Below are positions 17,022-25,685 of a stretch of 37,555 nt of DNA, in pieces. Position 1 is the first letter of the stretch; every line of letters begins with the position of its first letter. The position numbers and the translations under genes were made by a program. The notes under the pieces are model-generated. The model did no database searches. It was given only the letters and a program-made list of their open reading frames with translations, and was not told where the DNA came from. This stretch comes from Alteromonas halophila. Its GTDB lineage: Bacteria; Pseudomonadota; Gammaproteobacteria; Enterobacterales; Alteromonadaceae. Location of the stretch: the NCBI RefSeq assembly GCF_014651815.1, contig NZ_BMXP01000008.1, forward strand, positions 125,993 through 163,547, written 5' to 3'.

Positions 17022-17840
17022 ATGTCTGTTATGCAACGAAAAATTACACTTCTAACCGGCATTCCCCGTTCGGGAACCACGCTATGTTGTTACTTAATTA
17101 ATAAAAGTACCAAAGCGCTGGCGTTACATGAGCCGATTAATCCTCAAAAGCTCACCGCTACGTCTTGCCAGCAGGCAATTGACGAAGTCGCTGTACGCAT
17201 ACACGATATTGAGCACAAGATCACAAACGGTCTTCCGTTCGAACATGGTGATAAAAACAGCATTGCGTTAGATAACCCGGTAGCTGAAAACAACGCGTCA
17301 GGTATACGAAAAGTACAGGCTGTACGCGGTAACATTACGCTGGCGCCATGCAGTAAAGATATCCCCCTTTTTATCAAGCAAAATGCACTATTTACTTCCC
17401 TGCTGCCTGACTTACAAAAGCAGTTCCCGGTGGTTGGTATTGTTCGTAACCCGGTCAATGTTTTATTGTCCTGGATGCAAGTCGACCTACCGGTAAACAA
17501 GGGCCACATTCCCGCTGGCGAACGGTTTGATCCGGCATTGAAACGTTTGCTCAATAGCATGGAATGTAATCTCAGCCGGCAGCTGAGTATTTATCACTGG
17601 TTTACCCAGAATTTTTTAAGTGCAGGTATTCCGGTAGTTCGTTACGAGGATATTCTTCTATCCGGAGGTCAGCGTTTGTTCAATGAACTGGCTATTCATA
17701 CTAAGCATCAGGAACTGACCCAAAAGCACAGACAATTCGAGTCCGCGCACAAGGACAAATTACGTTCACATATCAATGAACTTAGCGCCCTTTCCCCTTT
17801 CTATTCTTATGAAGAAGTTTGCAAGGCACTCACACCATAG
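17022..17840 (+). CDS. Sulfotransferase family protein
   Basis: Likely moves a sulfate group from PAPS to a sugar or other acceptor. The 272-residue protein begins with the PAPS-binding P-loop LLTGIPRSGTTLCCYLI (residues 9-25) and has the 3'-phosphate site VGIVRNPVNVLLSWMQ in mid-protein. The first ATG (17022) abuts the terminator T-tract; a second in-frame ATG at 17031 may be the true start, and neither has a clear ribosome-binding site. Expression probably depends on readthrough of the terminator. It opens the plus-strand glycan gene block. The acceptor is unknown. Confidence 0.8.
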   Translation: MSVMQRKITLLTGIPRSGTTLCCYLINKSTKALALHEPINPQKLTATSCQQAIDEVAVRIHDIEHKITNGLPFEHGDKNSIALDNPVAENNASGIRKVQAVRGNITLAPCSKDIPLFIKQNALFTSLLPDLQKQFPVVGIVRNPVNVLLSWMQVDLPVNKGHIPAGERFDPALKRLLNSMECNLSRQLSIYHWFTQNFLSAGIPVVRYEDILLSGGQRLFNELAIHTKHQELTQKHRQFESAHKDKLRSHINELSALSPFYSYEEVCKALTP

Positions 17841-17905
17841 TGGCGTCTGCAGGGTTGTGCTAAAATCCGGCACGTCAGTTTTCATCGGAACAACAAGGAA
17901 ACCAT

Positions 17906-19600
17906 GTGAAGAAGGTGAAATCCCTCGTTAAAAAGATCCTCGGCCGACCAGAGCGCTCGCCGCTCACAGTTGACACTGTCTCCCAGACCACTGGAGGCTA
18001 TTGTGTTATTGGCTGGTATTTCACTGATGGCGTGAAATCAGTGGCTATTGAAGATGAAAATGGTAACGCTGTTGACGTAAAGCGCAGTCCCATACCAAGG
18101 GATGATGTGAAAGCGGCAACCGGCAGAGGGGGAACCGGCTTTCAGTTACTTTGCAATACCGATAAAGAGCTCAGCCAGCTAAAACTGGTTGCGCACCTTA
18201 GTAATGGCAGGCAGGAAAAACGGTCACTGGCGTTGCAAGGCCAGGATCCCGGACTGGAAAGTGAAACCGGCAACGTTGCCTCTAATATCGTCACACAAAC
18301 CGGGGTCAAAGGCAGTTGTGAATATGCCATCGTATCACCAAATTTTATTTTCGTATCTGGATGGCTGACGGATGGTCAGAACGCGACTGACTGGTCGCTG
18401 GTAGATGGCCGCGGGTTCGTGGTTGCTGACGTAGAGGATATCACCCGCTATCACCGCCGTGATGTGGTAGAGACCTATGGCGAGAGCGACATGTTCAAAC
18501 ATACTGGCTTCGCTCTTCTGATGAAGGTGGATACGCGTGTAGGTAAGAACAGCAACCTGACGTTGTGTGCCACCCTCAACGAAAACAGCATTAAGCTTCC
18601 CATAGAGCATGTTTATGCGGCCAGCGATGACCCTATGACTAACGCCATGCGGCTGCTGAACAACTGGCAGAGTCACGTTCCAAAGCAACTGAGCAAGGCC
18701 TCGGTTTTCGGCCCTATGTTGCGTGAGATTTATCCAGGCGATAAAACCGCTTCTGTTACCCGTATTGACTTCGGGCAGGCGCCTGAGTGCCCTCGTGCGT
18801 CTATGATTATCCCGCTTTATGGTCGATACGACTTTTTGCGCTACCAGTTGTCTTACTTTGGACGTCGGCCACAGTACCAGGACATCGAAATTCTCTATGT
18901 GATTGACGACCCAAAAATAGCAGGCAATGCCCTTAAGTTGGCCCGAGAAATGGAATATGTATCACAACAGCCATTTAGCCTTCTCCAGCTTTCGCATAAT
19001 GTCGGCTTTGGCAAAGCCAATAATATTGGCGCAGAACATGCCACTGCCGACACCTTATTGCTGGTAAATTCTGATATTTTACCTAAGTCCGATGACTGGC
19101 TGGATAAAATGCTTGAAAGTGTATCCCGCGAAGACACCGGTATTGTGGGAGCCCGGCTTCTGTTCGAGGACGACACCCTGCAGCATGACGGCATGGCCCC
19201 TATGACAATTACTGAATACCCAGGCCTGCTTTTCAATGATCATCCGCGTAAAGGCTGGATGAAATCATTGTCTCCATTCCCTGCAGAAGAAGCCGAATGC
19301 GAACTGCTGACAGCCGCTTGCTGGGCAGTTAAGAAAACAGACTTTAACGCCGTAGGCGGATTTGACTCTGCGTATGTACTTGGCGATTTTGAGGACTCAG
19401 ACCTGTGCCTGAAGCTCCTTGAGCAGGGTAAGAAGAACGTTATTCGGCGGGATGCTGAGCTCTACCATCTTGAGCGGCAATCGCAGAATCTGGTGTCACC
19501 AGGGCGCTGGAAACACAATATCACCATTTTAAATGCAGTGCTGTTTAATGAACGCTGGAAGGACACACTTCAGTCTATGCACGAGGAAAGGGTAAAATGA
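17906..19600 (+). CDS. GT2 family glycosyltransferase with a duplicated N-terminal domain
   Basis: A 564-residue protein starting with GTG at 17906 after AAGGAA. An ATG two bases earlier is followed directly by TGA and cannot be the start. Residues 25-225 hold two copies of a beta-rich module of about 115 residues: both show V-x-GW-x-x-DG, then D-x-x-G, R-x-DV and GF-x-LL. The GT-A domain follows (about 298-530): SMIIPLYGRYDFL, VGFGKANNIG, metal motif NSDI (388-391), LLTAACWAVKKTDF and GDFEDSDLCLKL. It overlaps the GT4 gene by four bases. The N-terminal modules may bind glycan or partner proteins; I do not recognise the family. Confidence 0.85.
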   Translation: MKKVKSLVKKILGRPERSPLTVDTVSQTTGGYCVIGWYFTDGVKSVAIEDENGNAVDVKRSPIPRDDVKAATGRGGTGFQLLCNTDKELSQLKLVAHLSNGRQEKRSLALQGQDPGLESETGNVASNIVTQTGVKGSCEYAIVSPNFIFVSGWLTDGQNATDWSLVDGRGFVVADVEDITRYHRRDVVETYGESDMFKHTGFALLMKVDTRVGKNSNLTLCATLNENSIKLPIEHVYAASDDPMTNAMRLLNNWQSHVPKQLSKASVFGPMLREIYPGDKTASVTRIDFGQAPECPRASMIIPLYGRYDFLRYQLSYFGRRPQYQDIEILYVIDDPKIAGNALKLAREMEYVSQQPFSLLQLSHNVGFGKANNIGAEHATADTLLLVNSDILPKSDDWLDKMLESVSREDTGIVGARLLFEDDTLQHDGMAPMTITEYPGLLFNDHPRKGWMKSLSPFPAEEAECELLTAACWAVKKTDFNAVGGFDSAYVLGDFEDSDLCLKLLEQGKKNVIRRDAELYHLERQSQNLVSPGRWKHNITILNAVLFNERWKDTLQSMHEERVK

Positions 19601-20835
19601 AAAAAGTAGCTTTCATTTCGCATGGCCATCCAGAGCTTAGTAAAGGGGGCGCTGAAGTCGCATCGTGGAACCTCTACACGCTGTTGAAACATAAAGGCTT
19701 CGACTGTTTATATATCGCCAGAACCGATGCAAAGTCACACGGCGGCTCCACCTTCTCAAGCCGGGGTAACGAAGTTTTGCTGCACACAGCGATGACGGAG
19801 TGGTTCACGCTTAGCAGCAGTCATTTAAAACCACTGTTTGTAGATTTAGCCGAACTACTGCGTGAATACAGCCCGGATGTTGTGCACATACACCATTATG
19901 CACACATGGGGATCGAGCTTTTTGCCGCAATCCGTCAGGCCCTGCCTGATACAAAAATTGTATTCACGTTGCATGAGTTTATGGCGATGTGCATGCACAA
20001 CGGCCAGATGGTAAAACGCGAGACACTGAAGCTTTGCTACAAAGCGACAGCAAACGATTGCCACCAGTGCTTTCCCAGTAACTCACCAGGCGACTTTTTA
20101 TTACGCAAACAGTATTTGCTCGACCAGTTCTCTCATGTCGATGAATTCATTTCACCCAGCCATTTCCTGGCCAAGCGTTATGTAGACTGGGGGCTGGATG
20201 TAGAAAAAATGCACGTTATTGAAAACGTTTTGCCGCCCCGCAGCGCAATTGAGCCCCGTCAGATTAGCGAAAATGGAAAGCGAGGAAAGTTTGCCTTCTT
20301 TGGGCAAATAAACCCTTATAAAGGGCTGGATATTTTGCTGCATGCCATCACCCTGTTGCCGCCGGATATCAGAGCACAAATCCACCTTGATGTGCACGGT
20401 GCCAACCTGGATAAGCAACCTGCCGAGTTCCGTGAACGGGTAGAAAGCTTGCTGGCTCAAACTAAAGACTGTGTAGATATACGCGGCCCTTATGAAGCAG
20501 AGCAGCTTCCCAGCAGAATTGCAGAGTGTGACTGGGTGGTTATTCCTTCAATCTGGTGGGAAAATTCACCGGTTGTTATCCAGGAAGCAATGCAGTTTGG
20601 CCGACCGCTAATCGGCTCTAATATCGGCGGCATGAAAGAGAAAATTGAAAACAAAGCCGGGTTAACCTTTGAGGCTCGTAGCGCCGCGTCACTTGCGGCG
20701 GCACTTGTCAAAGCCACAGATCCAGACGTATTCGAACACTGGCAAGAGAAGCTTGCCATTAACCACAACGCAGAAAACGAACATATCGCCCTGTTAGAAT
20801 CTTTATTCAGCGATATCAGCGCAACCGGTAGTTAG
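19597..20835 (+). CDS. GT4 family glycosyltransferase
   Basis: A 412-residue GT-B fold retaining glycosyltransferase. The N-terminal acceptor domain has SKGGAEVASWNLYTLL (about 15-30) and VVHIHHYAHMGIEL. The C-terminal nucleotide-sugar domain has FFGQINPYKGLDILLHAI (about 228-245) and the family signature PSIWWENSPVVIQEAMQFGRP, with the E-x7-E pair expected at the donor site. Length is normal. It starts inside the stop codon of the preceding GT2 (ATGA), so the two are probably made together and may act on the same glycan. Donor and acceptor are not predictable here. Confidence 0.9.
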   Translation: MKKVAFISHGHPELSKGGAEVASWNLYTLLKHKGFDCLYIARTDAKSHGGSTFSSRGNEVLLHTAMTEWFTLSSSHLKPLFVDLAELLREYSPDVVHIHHYAHMGIELFAAIRQALPDTKIVFTLHEFMAMCMHNGQMVKRETLKLCYKATANDCHQCFPSNSPGDFLLRKQYLLDQFSHVDEFISPSHFLAKRYVDWGLDVEKMHVIENVLPPRSAIEPRQISENGKRGKFAFFGQINPYKGLDILLHAITLLPPDIRAQIHLDVHGANLDKQPAEFRERVESLLAQTKDCVDIRGPYEAEQLPSRIAECDWVVIPSIWWENSPVVIQEAMQFGRPLIGSNIGGMKEKIENKAGLTFEARSAASLAAALVKATDPDVFEHWQEKLAINHNAENEHIALLESLFSDISATGS

Positions 20836-20845
20836 GAAACATCAT

Positions 20846-22015
20846 ATGAAAATTGGGGTGATCACGAACCTCGTAAACATCGACGATTTTGTAGCCAAAG
20901 ACATGGCGACAGCAAACTCGGAGGCGTGGATGCGCGCCACCGGCGGTAATACGGGCAATGTCGCCTTTGTGCAGGGTATTAAGAATATTCTGGGTGACAG
21001 CTTTGGCATTGTTAACTGGGGCGATAATCCAGCACTTGTTAATAAACACTATGATCAGCTTGTTATCTGTTGCGCTAATCAGATGGGTGCGCATGTAGAC
21101 CTTAAGGGCTGGGTTGAACGCCTGCAGAGTTTTGACCTGCCCACTACGTTCATCGGTCTGGGGGCACAAAGTGACAATATTGGTAACATTCCGGACATTC
21201 CTGAAGGCAGCAAACAGTTCCTTCAGTTAAGTAAGTCGCTTCGTCCTAATGCAGATGAGCCTAACATTATTACGCGCGGTGAGTTTTCCAGTGAAGTTGT
21301 CGCACACTACGGTGTTGAGTCATCACCGTTTGGCTGCCCGTCGCAGTTTATTTCAACAGAACTCAATCTCGGCAAACGCTGCTTACAGCACCAGAAACGT
21401 GCGCGGTATGAGCGTATTATGACTGCGGCAGGAAACCCGTGGCACCCATCGGCGAGTATTGAAAACACCCTTACTGAGATTGTTGAAAATAATCGCGGTG
21501 ACTATATTCTCCAGCACCCGAAGGCACTACTGCAGCTTGCTTTGGGTGAAGGTGGCGCGTTACCAATGAATCAGATTGAACGACTTGAGAAAGTGTACTC
21601 CCGAATCGGAGACTGGGAGCAGATTAAGGCCTGGTTTGAAAGTTTTTCTGTGTTCTTTGCGGATGCCCAGAACTGGATGCATTACTCACGTCATTTCACT
21701 TTGGCTATTGGCCCCCGTTACCACGGTGTGGCCCTGCCGATTCAGGCCGGTGTGCCCGGAAAAGTGATCAGCATCGATTCACGCACTGAAGAGCTGGCAC
21801 TTACCACCGGGATCCCCACGATGCGGTATACCGACATTGACGATTTGAATGCGGATGAGCTTATAAAGGCAAGCCGCTGGAAACAGGCCGATGCAGACAA
21901 CTACGATGCTGTACGCACCAAAAATGCAATTAATTATCAGCGTTTCCTGGAGGGCAACAACCTGCCGGTGAACCAGGCTATCGCCCAACTCGCAACATCA
22001 CAGGAAGAGCAGTAG
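20846..22015 (+). CDS. Polysaccharide pyruvyl transferase family protein (first of a tandem pair)
   Basis: A 389-residue protein resembling the polysaccharide pyruvyl transferase family, which adds a ketal-linked pyruvate from phosphoenolpyruvate to glycan sugars. Visible family-like features are GGNTGN near the N-terminus, FIGLGAQSDN, FGCPSQF, the AAGNPW strand and the C-terminal GPRYHGVALPIQAGVP followed by SIDSRTEEL, where the His lies in the expected catalytic loop. It is preceded by TTAGGAAAC, a good ribosome-binding site, and followed one base later by its paralogue. Pyruvate ketals are common anchors or charges in S-layer-linked polymers, which fits the context. Confidence 0.8.
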   Translation: MKIGVITNLVNIDDFVAKDMATANSEAWMRATGGNTGNVAFVQGIKNILGDSFGIVNWGDNPALVNKHYDQLVICCANQMGAHVDLKGWVERLQSFDLPTTFIGLGAQSDNIGNIPDIPEGSKQFLQLSKSLRPNADEPNIITRGEFSSEVVAHYGVESSPFGCPSQFISTELNLGKRCLQHQKRARYERIMTAAGNPWHPSASIENTLTEIVENNRGDYILQHPKALLQLALGEGGALPMNQIERLEKVYSRIGDWEQIKAWFESFSVFFADAQNWMHYSRHFTLAIGPRYHGVALPIQAGVPGKVISIDSRTEELALTTGIPTMRYTDIDDLNADELIKASRWKQADADNYDAVRTKNAINYQRFLEGNNLPVNQAIAQLATSQEEQ

Positions 22016-22016
22016 C

Positions 22017-23168
22017 ATGGCAAATTTAATGGGGCTTGGGTCCGGTAACAACCAGCTGGTTACGGGCTATAACGAACTGGTCAGAGCCGCATCCGGCAAT
22101 ACCGGAAATTTATTGTTCAATTATACGCTGGAGCAACTGATTGAACTTGATGGCGCAGATGTAAAATGGTCTACGCCAGCAGACACGCTAAACAGTGCCG
22201 GGCATACGTTGCTGCTGCCCATGGCAAACAATATCGGCAAACATATGGACCTGATGAAATCAGGGCCTAAGCTGGAAGGGGTGAACGTTCATGCCGTTGC
22301 AATGGGGCTGGGCGCACAATTTCAGTTAAGTGATGATTTTGATACGTCGTTTGAAAAGATTCCGGACGCCTCAAAGGCATGGCTTAAATTGCTGTGTGAA
22401 CGCTCTGATGTTGCCAATGTCTCGGTGCGGGGTGACTTAACCCATAAAGTATTCGAGCGTCTTGGCCTTGGCGATAAAGCGGTGCCGCTTGGCTGCCCTT
22501 CTCACTTTTTAAGTAACAACAAGCAATTAGGGCAGTTACTGAAAAGCAAGAGCCAGGCCTTAACCCCCACACTGAAAAACGGGGTCACCGTTACTGCTGG
22601 CAACCCCGCCATTAAAAACCTGGCTAAGCTGGAACAGTTTCTTATTGGCCTGATTAATACACATGGTGGCCGGTATGTCGTGCAAAGCCCCAAAAATCTT
22701 ATCTGCCTGGCTGAGAACTGGCTTGATGATGTTTCAGAGGCCGACGTAGAAGATGTGCGTGACGCCTTTTTCCCTGGTGACGCCACGCCCTCCATGCATA
22801 ACTGGTTTCGTCAACACGCCACGACGTACCTGTCTATCCCGCAGTGGTTTAGTGACATATCCAAAGCAGATTTTGTTGTTGGTACCCGCATCCATGGTTG
22901 CCAGATAGCGCTACAAGCTGGCGTTCCTGCTGTTTGTCTGCACATAGATTCACGAACCAAAGAACTCTGTGAAACCATGCAGATCCCAACCCTGCACGCG
23001 CGCGACTTTCAGCGCAATCCTTCGCTGGAAACATTGTTAGACACCGTTCAAAACTGGGACTGGGATGCCTACGACGACAATCGTCTTAATCTGGCCAGAC
23101 GCACATTTGACTTCGTCACACAAAATGGGCTGACCCCCAGCAAAAAATTCGCAGCCCTGTTACGCTGA
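22017..23168 (+). CDS. Polysaccharide pyruvyl transferase family protein (second of a tandem pair)
   Basis: A 383-residue paralogue of the preceding gene. Shared landmarks in the same order are SGNTGN, AMGLGAQFQL, LGCPSHF, TAGNPA, YVVQSPKN, VVGTRIHGCQIALQAGVP and HIDSRTKEL. Identity outside these blocks is low, so the duplication is old and the two may act on different sugars or form a heterodimer. One base separates it from the gene before and one base from the gene after, so all three are one translational unit. Confidence 0.8.
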   Translation: MANLMGLGSGNNQLVTGYNELVRAASGNTGNLLFNYTLEQLIELDGADVKWSTPADTLNSAGHTLLLPMANNIGKHMDLMKSGPKLEGVNVHAVAMGLGAQFQLSDDFDTSFEKIPDASKAWLKLLCERSDVANVSVRGDLTHKVFERLGLGDKAVPLGCPSHFLSNNKQLGQLLKSKSQALTPTLKNGVTVTAGNPAIKNLAKLEQFLIGLINTHGGRYVVQSPKNLICLAENWLDDVSEADVEDVRDAFFPGDATPSMHNWFRQHATTYLSIPQWFSDISKADFVVGTRIHGCQIALQAGVPAVCLHIDSRTKELCETMQIPTLHARDFQRNPSLETLLDTVQNWDWDAYDDNRLNLARRTFDFVTQNGLTPSKKFAALLR

Positions 23169-23169
23169 T

Positions 23170-25560
23170 ATGATGACCGCCACAAAGCCCTTTTACCTAA
23201 TTAGCGGATTTCACCGCAGCGGGACATCTTTGCTGGCGAGTACATTAATGCAAAATGGCACGCATATGGGTGATAACCTTATGGGTGCCAGCTTTGCTAA
23301 CCAGCAGGGTCATTTTGAAGATCATGCACTGGTAAAGATCCACGATCAGATGCTCGGGGCAAATGGCTACGACTGGCGCTGTACTGACACGCAGTTAACG
23401 GTACCGACATTTTTGCAGAGCAAGCTGACCGACTACATAAATGTCCGGTCGGATACCGATGCGCCCTATATCGGTGTGAAAGATCCCCGCGCAGTGCATT
23501 TTTTTGACGCCTGGCAACACGCAACTAACAACCGTGTAAAAGCCATTTTTGTGTACCGGGACTGGCGCTATTGTGTATCGTCGCTGTTAAAACGGCACAG
23601 CCGGGAGTTGCTGCACTACACCTGTCCTATGCAGCAGCGCGAACTGGACTTTGCATTCTGGCAATCCCCTGACCTGGCCGCCCGGCTGTGGCTTGCATCT
23701 TCTCGTGCCATGCTGCAATGGATGGATAGCGCACCTAATAATACGCTGCTTTTACCTTTGTCATCGTTGCTGAATCAGTCTGCGTCACTTTTTGCGCAGG
23801 CACGCAAAAAAGGCATTCCTGAAGCATTATTCAGCTTGTCGACGTCATTCGACAATTCGCTGCTGCAAAGTACGATCCCAGCTTCACTGCTCGAGATGCT
23901 TCCCAACGATCTGCAGACCGAGTGTGACGATGTACAGGAACAACTTATTCACCAGTGTGGTGTCACGGCAAGCCACGAGACGGTTCAGCTAAGCAGCCCG
24001 CACGTATTGAGTAAGCCCGGTAATCAGAATAGTAGCTTTCAGCCTGCGCGTATAAGCGCCCAGGTAAATATTGATGGACTGTCGATATCAGAAGCGCTGG
24101 CCGTACTGCAGGCATTACCTGCAGAGAAAGCGGCGACATTCCCCTGGCAAACGTTGATGACGATGCCGTGTGAGGATGCTAAAAGCTGGGAAACCATATA
24201 TAAGATCGCCAACGCCTGTAACCAGAATCAGGTGGCTGAGGCTGCAATAACACGGGCAATTACGCTACAACCTGTCCCCTGGCGAGTGATGTATTTAGGC
24301 GATTTGTATCTCTCTCAAAAGCAGCTACGTCTGGCCAGGCAGTGTTATCTGAACGCCAAAGATATGGCCCCAGGCAATGCCACCTTTTTTGCCAGGCTGG
24401 CAGACGTTGCTACTGAAGAAGGGAATTACGAAGACGCTCAGGCACTCATTGACGAAGCATTAGCGCTGGATGCAACTAAGCCGGCCATTGTTTCTGCGCA
24501 AAAACGCCTTGCTGATCGCGATAAATCCTACGAACAACGTACGCAGAAGAATGAGCGTAATACGAATGAAATGCCCGCCATTACTCGGTATATGGATGTG
24601 GTTGATGTACTCACTAATGAGCCAGAGCACGGTAAAGCTCTGGATGACTATTTTGTACGGTACATGTTTGTACGACGCAATAACCCTGCCTGGCTTTCAT
24701 CTGCGCTGGGGCAGCTTAGTGAAAAACAAGGGCAATGCCTGCAGGACTATTTGTTTGCGCACCTTGAGCGGTACTGGCCGCACGAAGTGCTTGAAACAGA
24801 AATGTATGGTGCCTTATCTGCAAACACAGAGTTACCTGCACTTTTAAGCAAGGAACAGGTAGGTGCAGATGCCTGTATTGGCGTTCATCTTCATGTGTAC
24901 TATCGACACCTGGTACCGGAAATCCTGGCCTTTTTAAGAAATATTCCTCAGACATTCCGACTCGTTGTGACCTGCTCGATACACGATAAGACCTACCTTG
25001 AACAGATACTGCCGTCTACCAGTGACATTCTTACTGTTGAAAACCGTGGCAGGGATATCGCCCCATGGTTAATGCAGGCCTGCCCACGCTTATCCGACTG
25101 CGACTGGGTGCTAAAGCTACATACGAAGTCAACGCCTCACGCACCTCATTTGTCTGGCTGGCGTCTACAATTGCTGTGGGCATTGGTGGGCGATAAGAAG
25201 CACACTTCCCAGATTGTCTCTGCATTACAAAGCAAGGCTAAGACAGGCATCCTGTTGCCGCCTTACCACCCAGCTATCGTCAAAGATATCCACTGGGGTA
25301 ACAACCGTGAAGATACGGAGAGGCTCGCCAAACAGCTCAGATTACCGCTACCGGAATCCGCTCCCCAATTTCCGGCAGGTTCCATGTTCTGGTACCGGCC
25401 TGATGCGCTGACGCCCCTCACCCGTTATAATTGGCGTCTTGAAGACTTCCCAGATGAATCAGGCCAGACCGACGGCACCACCATGCATGCTATTGAACGC
25501 CTAATAAGTATAGCGGCTCAAAATACAGGGATGCGAAGTGAATTTATCAGTATGCTTTAG
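23170..25560 (+). CDS. Three-domain fusion: sulfotransferase, TPR repeats, RgpF-like glycan domain
   Basis: A 796-residue protein. Residues 8-230 form a sulfotransferase-like domain with P-loop GFHRSGTSLLAST (13-25), GVKDPRAVHFFD and the 3'-phosphate site FVYRDWRYCVSSLLKRH (about 127-143). Residues 340-450 contain tetratricopeptide-like helices (PVPWRVMYLGDLYLSQKQLR and following). Residues 568-790 match the rhamnan synthesis F (RgpF) type: IGVHLHVYYRHLVPEIL, VENRGRDIAPWL, LKLHTKST and FPAGSMFWYRPDAL. RgpF-like domains are glycosyltransferase-associated in rhamnose polymers. One enzyme may both extend and sulfate a glycan. Start at the first of two ATG codons, one base after the previous stop. 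Confidence 0.8.
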   Translation: MMTATKPFYLISGFHRSGTSLLASTLMQNGTHMGDNLMGASFANQQGHFEDHALVKIHDQMLGANGYDWRCTDTQLTVPTFLQSKLTDYINVRSDTDAPYIGVKDPRAVHFFDAWQHATNNRVKAIFVYRDWRYCVSSLLKRHSRELLHYTCPMQQRELDFAFWQSPDLAARLWLASSRAMLQWMDSAPNNTLLLPLSSLLNQSASLFAQARKKGIPEALFSLSTSFDNSLLQSTIPASLLEMLPNDLQTECDDVQEQLIHQCGVTASHETVQLSSPHVLSKPGNQNSSFQPARISAQVNIDGLSISEALAVLQALPAEKAATFPWQTLMTMPCEDAKSWETIYKIANACNQNQVAEAAITRAITLQPVPWRVMYLGDLYLSQKQLRLARQCYLNAKDMAPGNATFFARLADVATEEGNYEDAQALIDEALALDATKPAIVSAQKRLADRDKSYEQRTQKNERNTNEMPAITRYMDVVDVLTNEPEHGKALDDYFVRYMFVRRNNPAWLSSALGQLSEKQGQCLQDYLFAHLERYWPHEVLETEMYGALSANTELPALLSKEQVGADACIGVHLHVYYRHLVPEILAFLRNIPQTFRLVVTCSIHDKTYLEQILPSTSDILTVENRGRDIAPWLMQACPRLSDCDWVLKLHTKSTPHAPHLSGWRLQLLWALVGDKKHTSQIVSALQSKAKTGILLPPYHPAIVKDIHWGNNREDTERLAKQLRLPLPESAPQFPAGSMFWYRPDALTPLTRYNWRLEDFPDESGQTDGTTMHAIERLISIAAQNTGMRSEFISML

Positions 25561-25580
25561 TAGCATACTTTCTCTGGAGA

Positions 25581-25600
25581 CTCAGGCTTAGCTGCCTGAG
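25581..25600. repeat. Perfect 7-bp stem-loop after the three-domain fusion gene
   Basis: CTCAGGC and GCCTGAG flank the loop TTAGCT, 21 bases after the stop codon. No T-run follows, so it is not a classical terminator. It lies in a 125-bp gap before the next gene. Confidence 0.4.
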
Positions 25601-25685
25601 ATAATAGAAACATACTTGTTCGGAGCTCTTAGTCAGTTACTTTGCACCGAAGTACTCTGGCAAGGTTCAACGGTACATAGAGACA

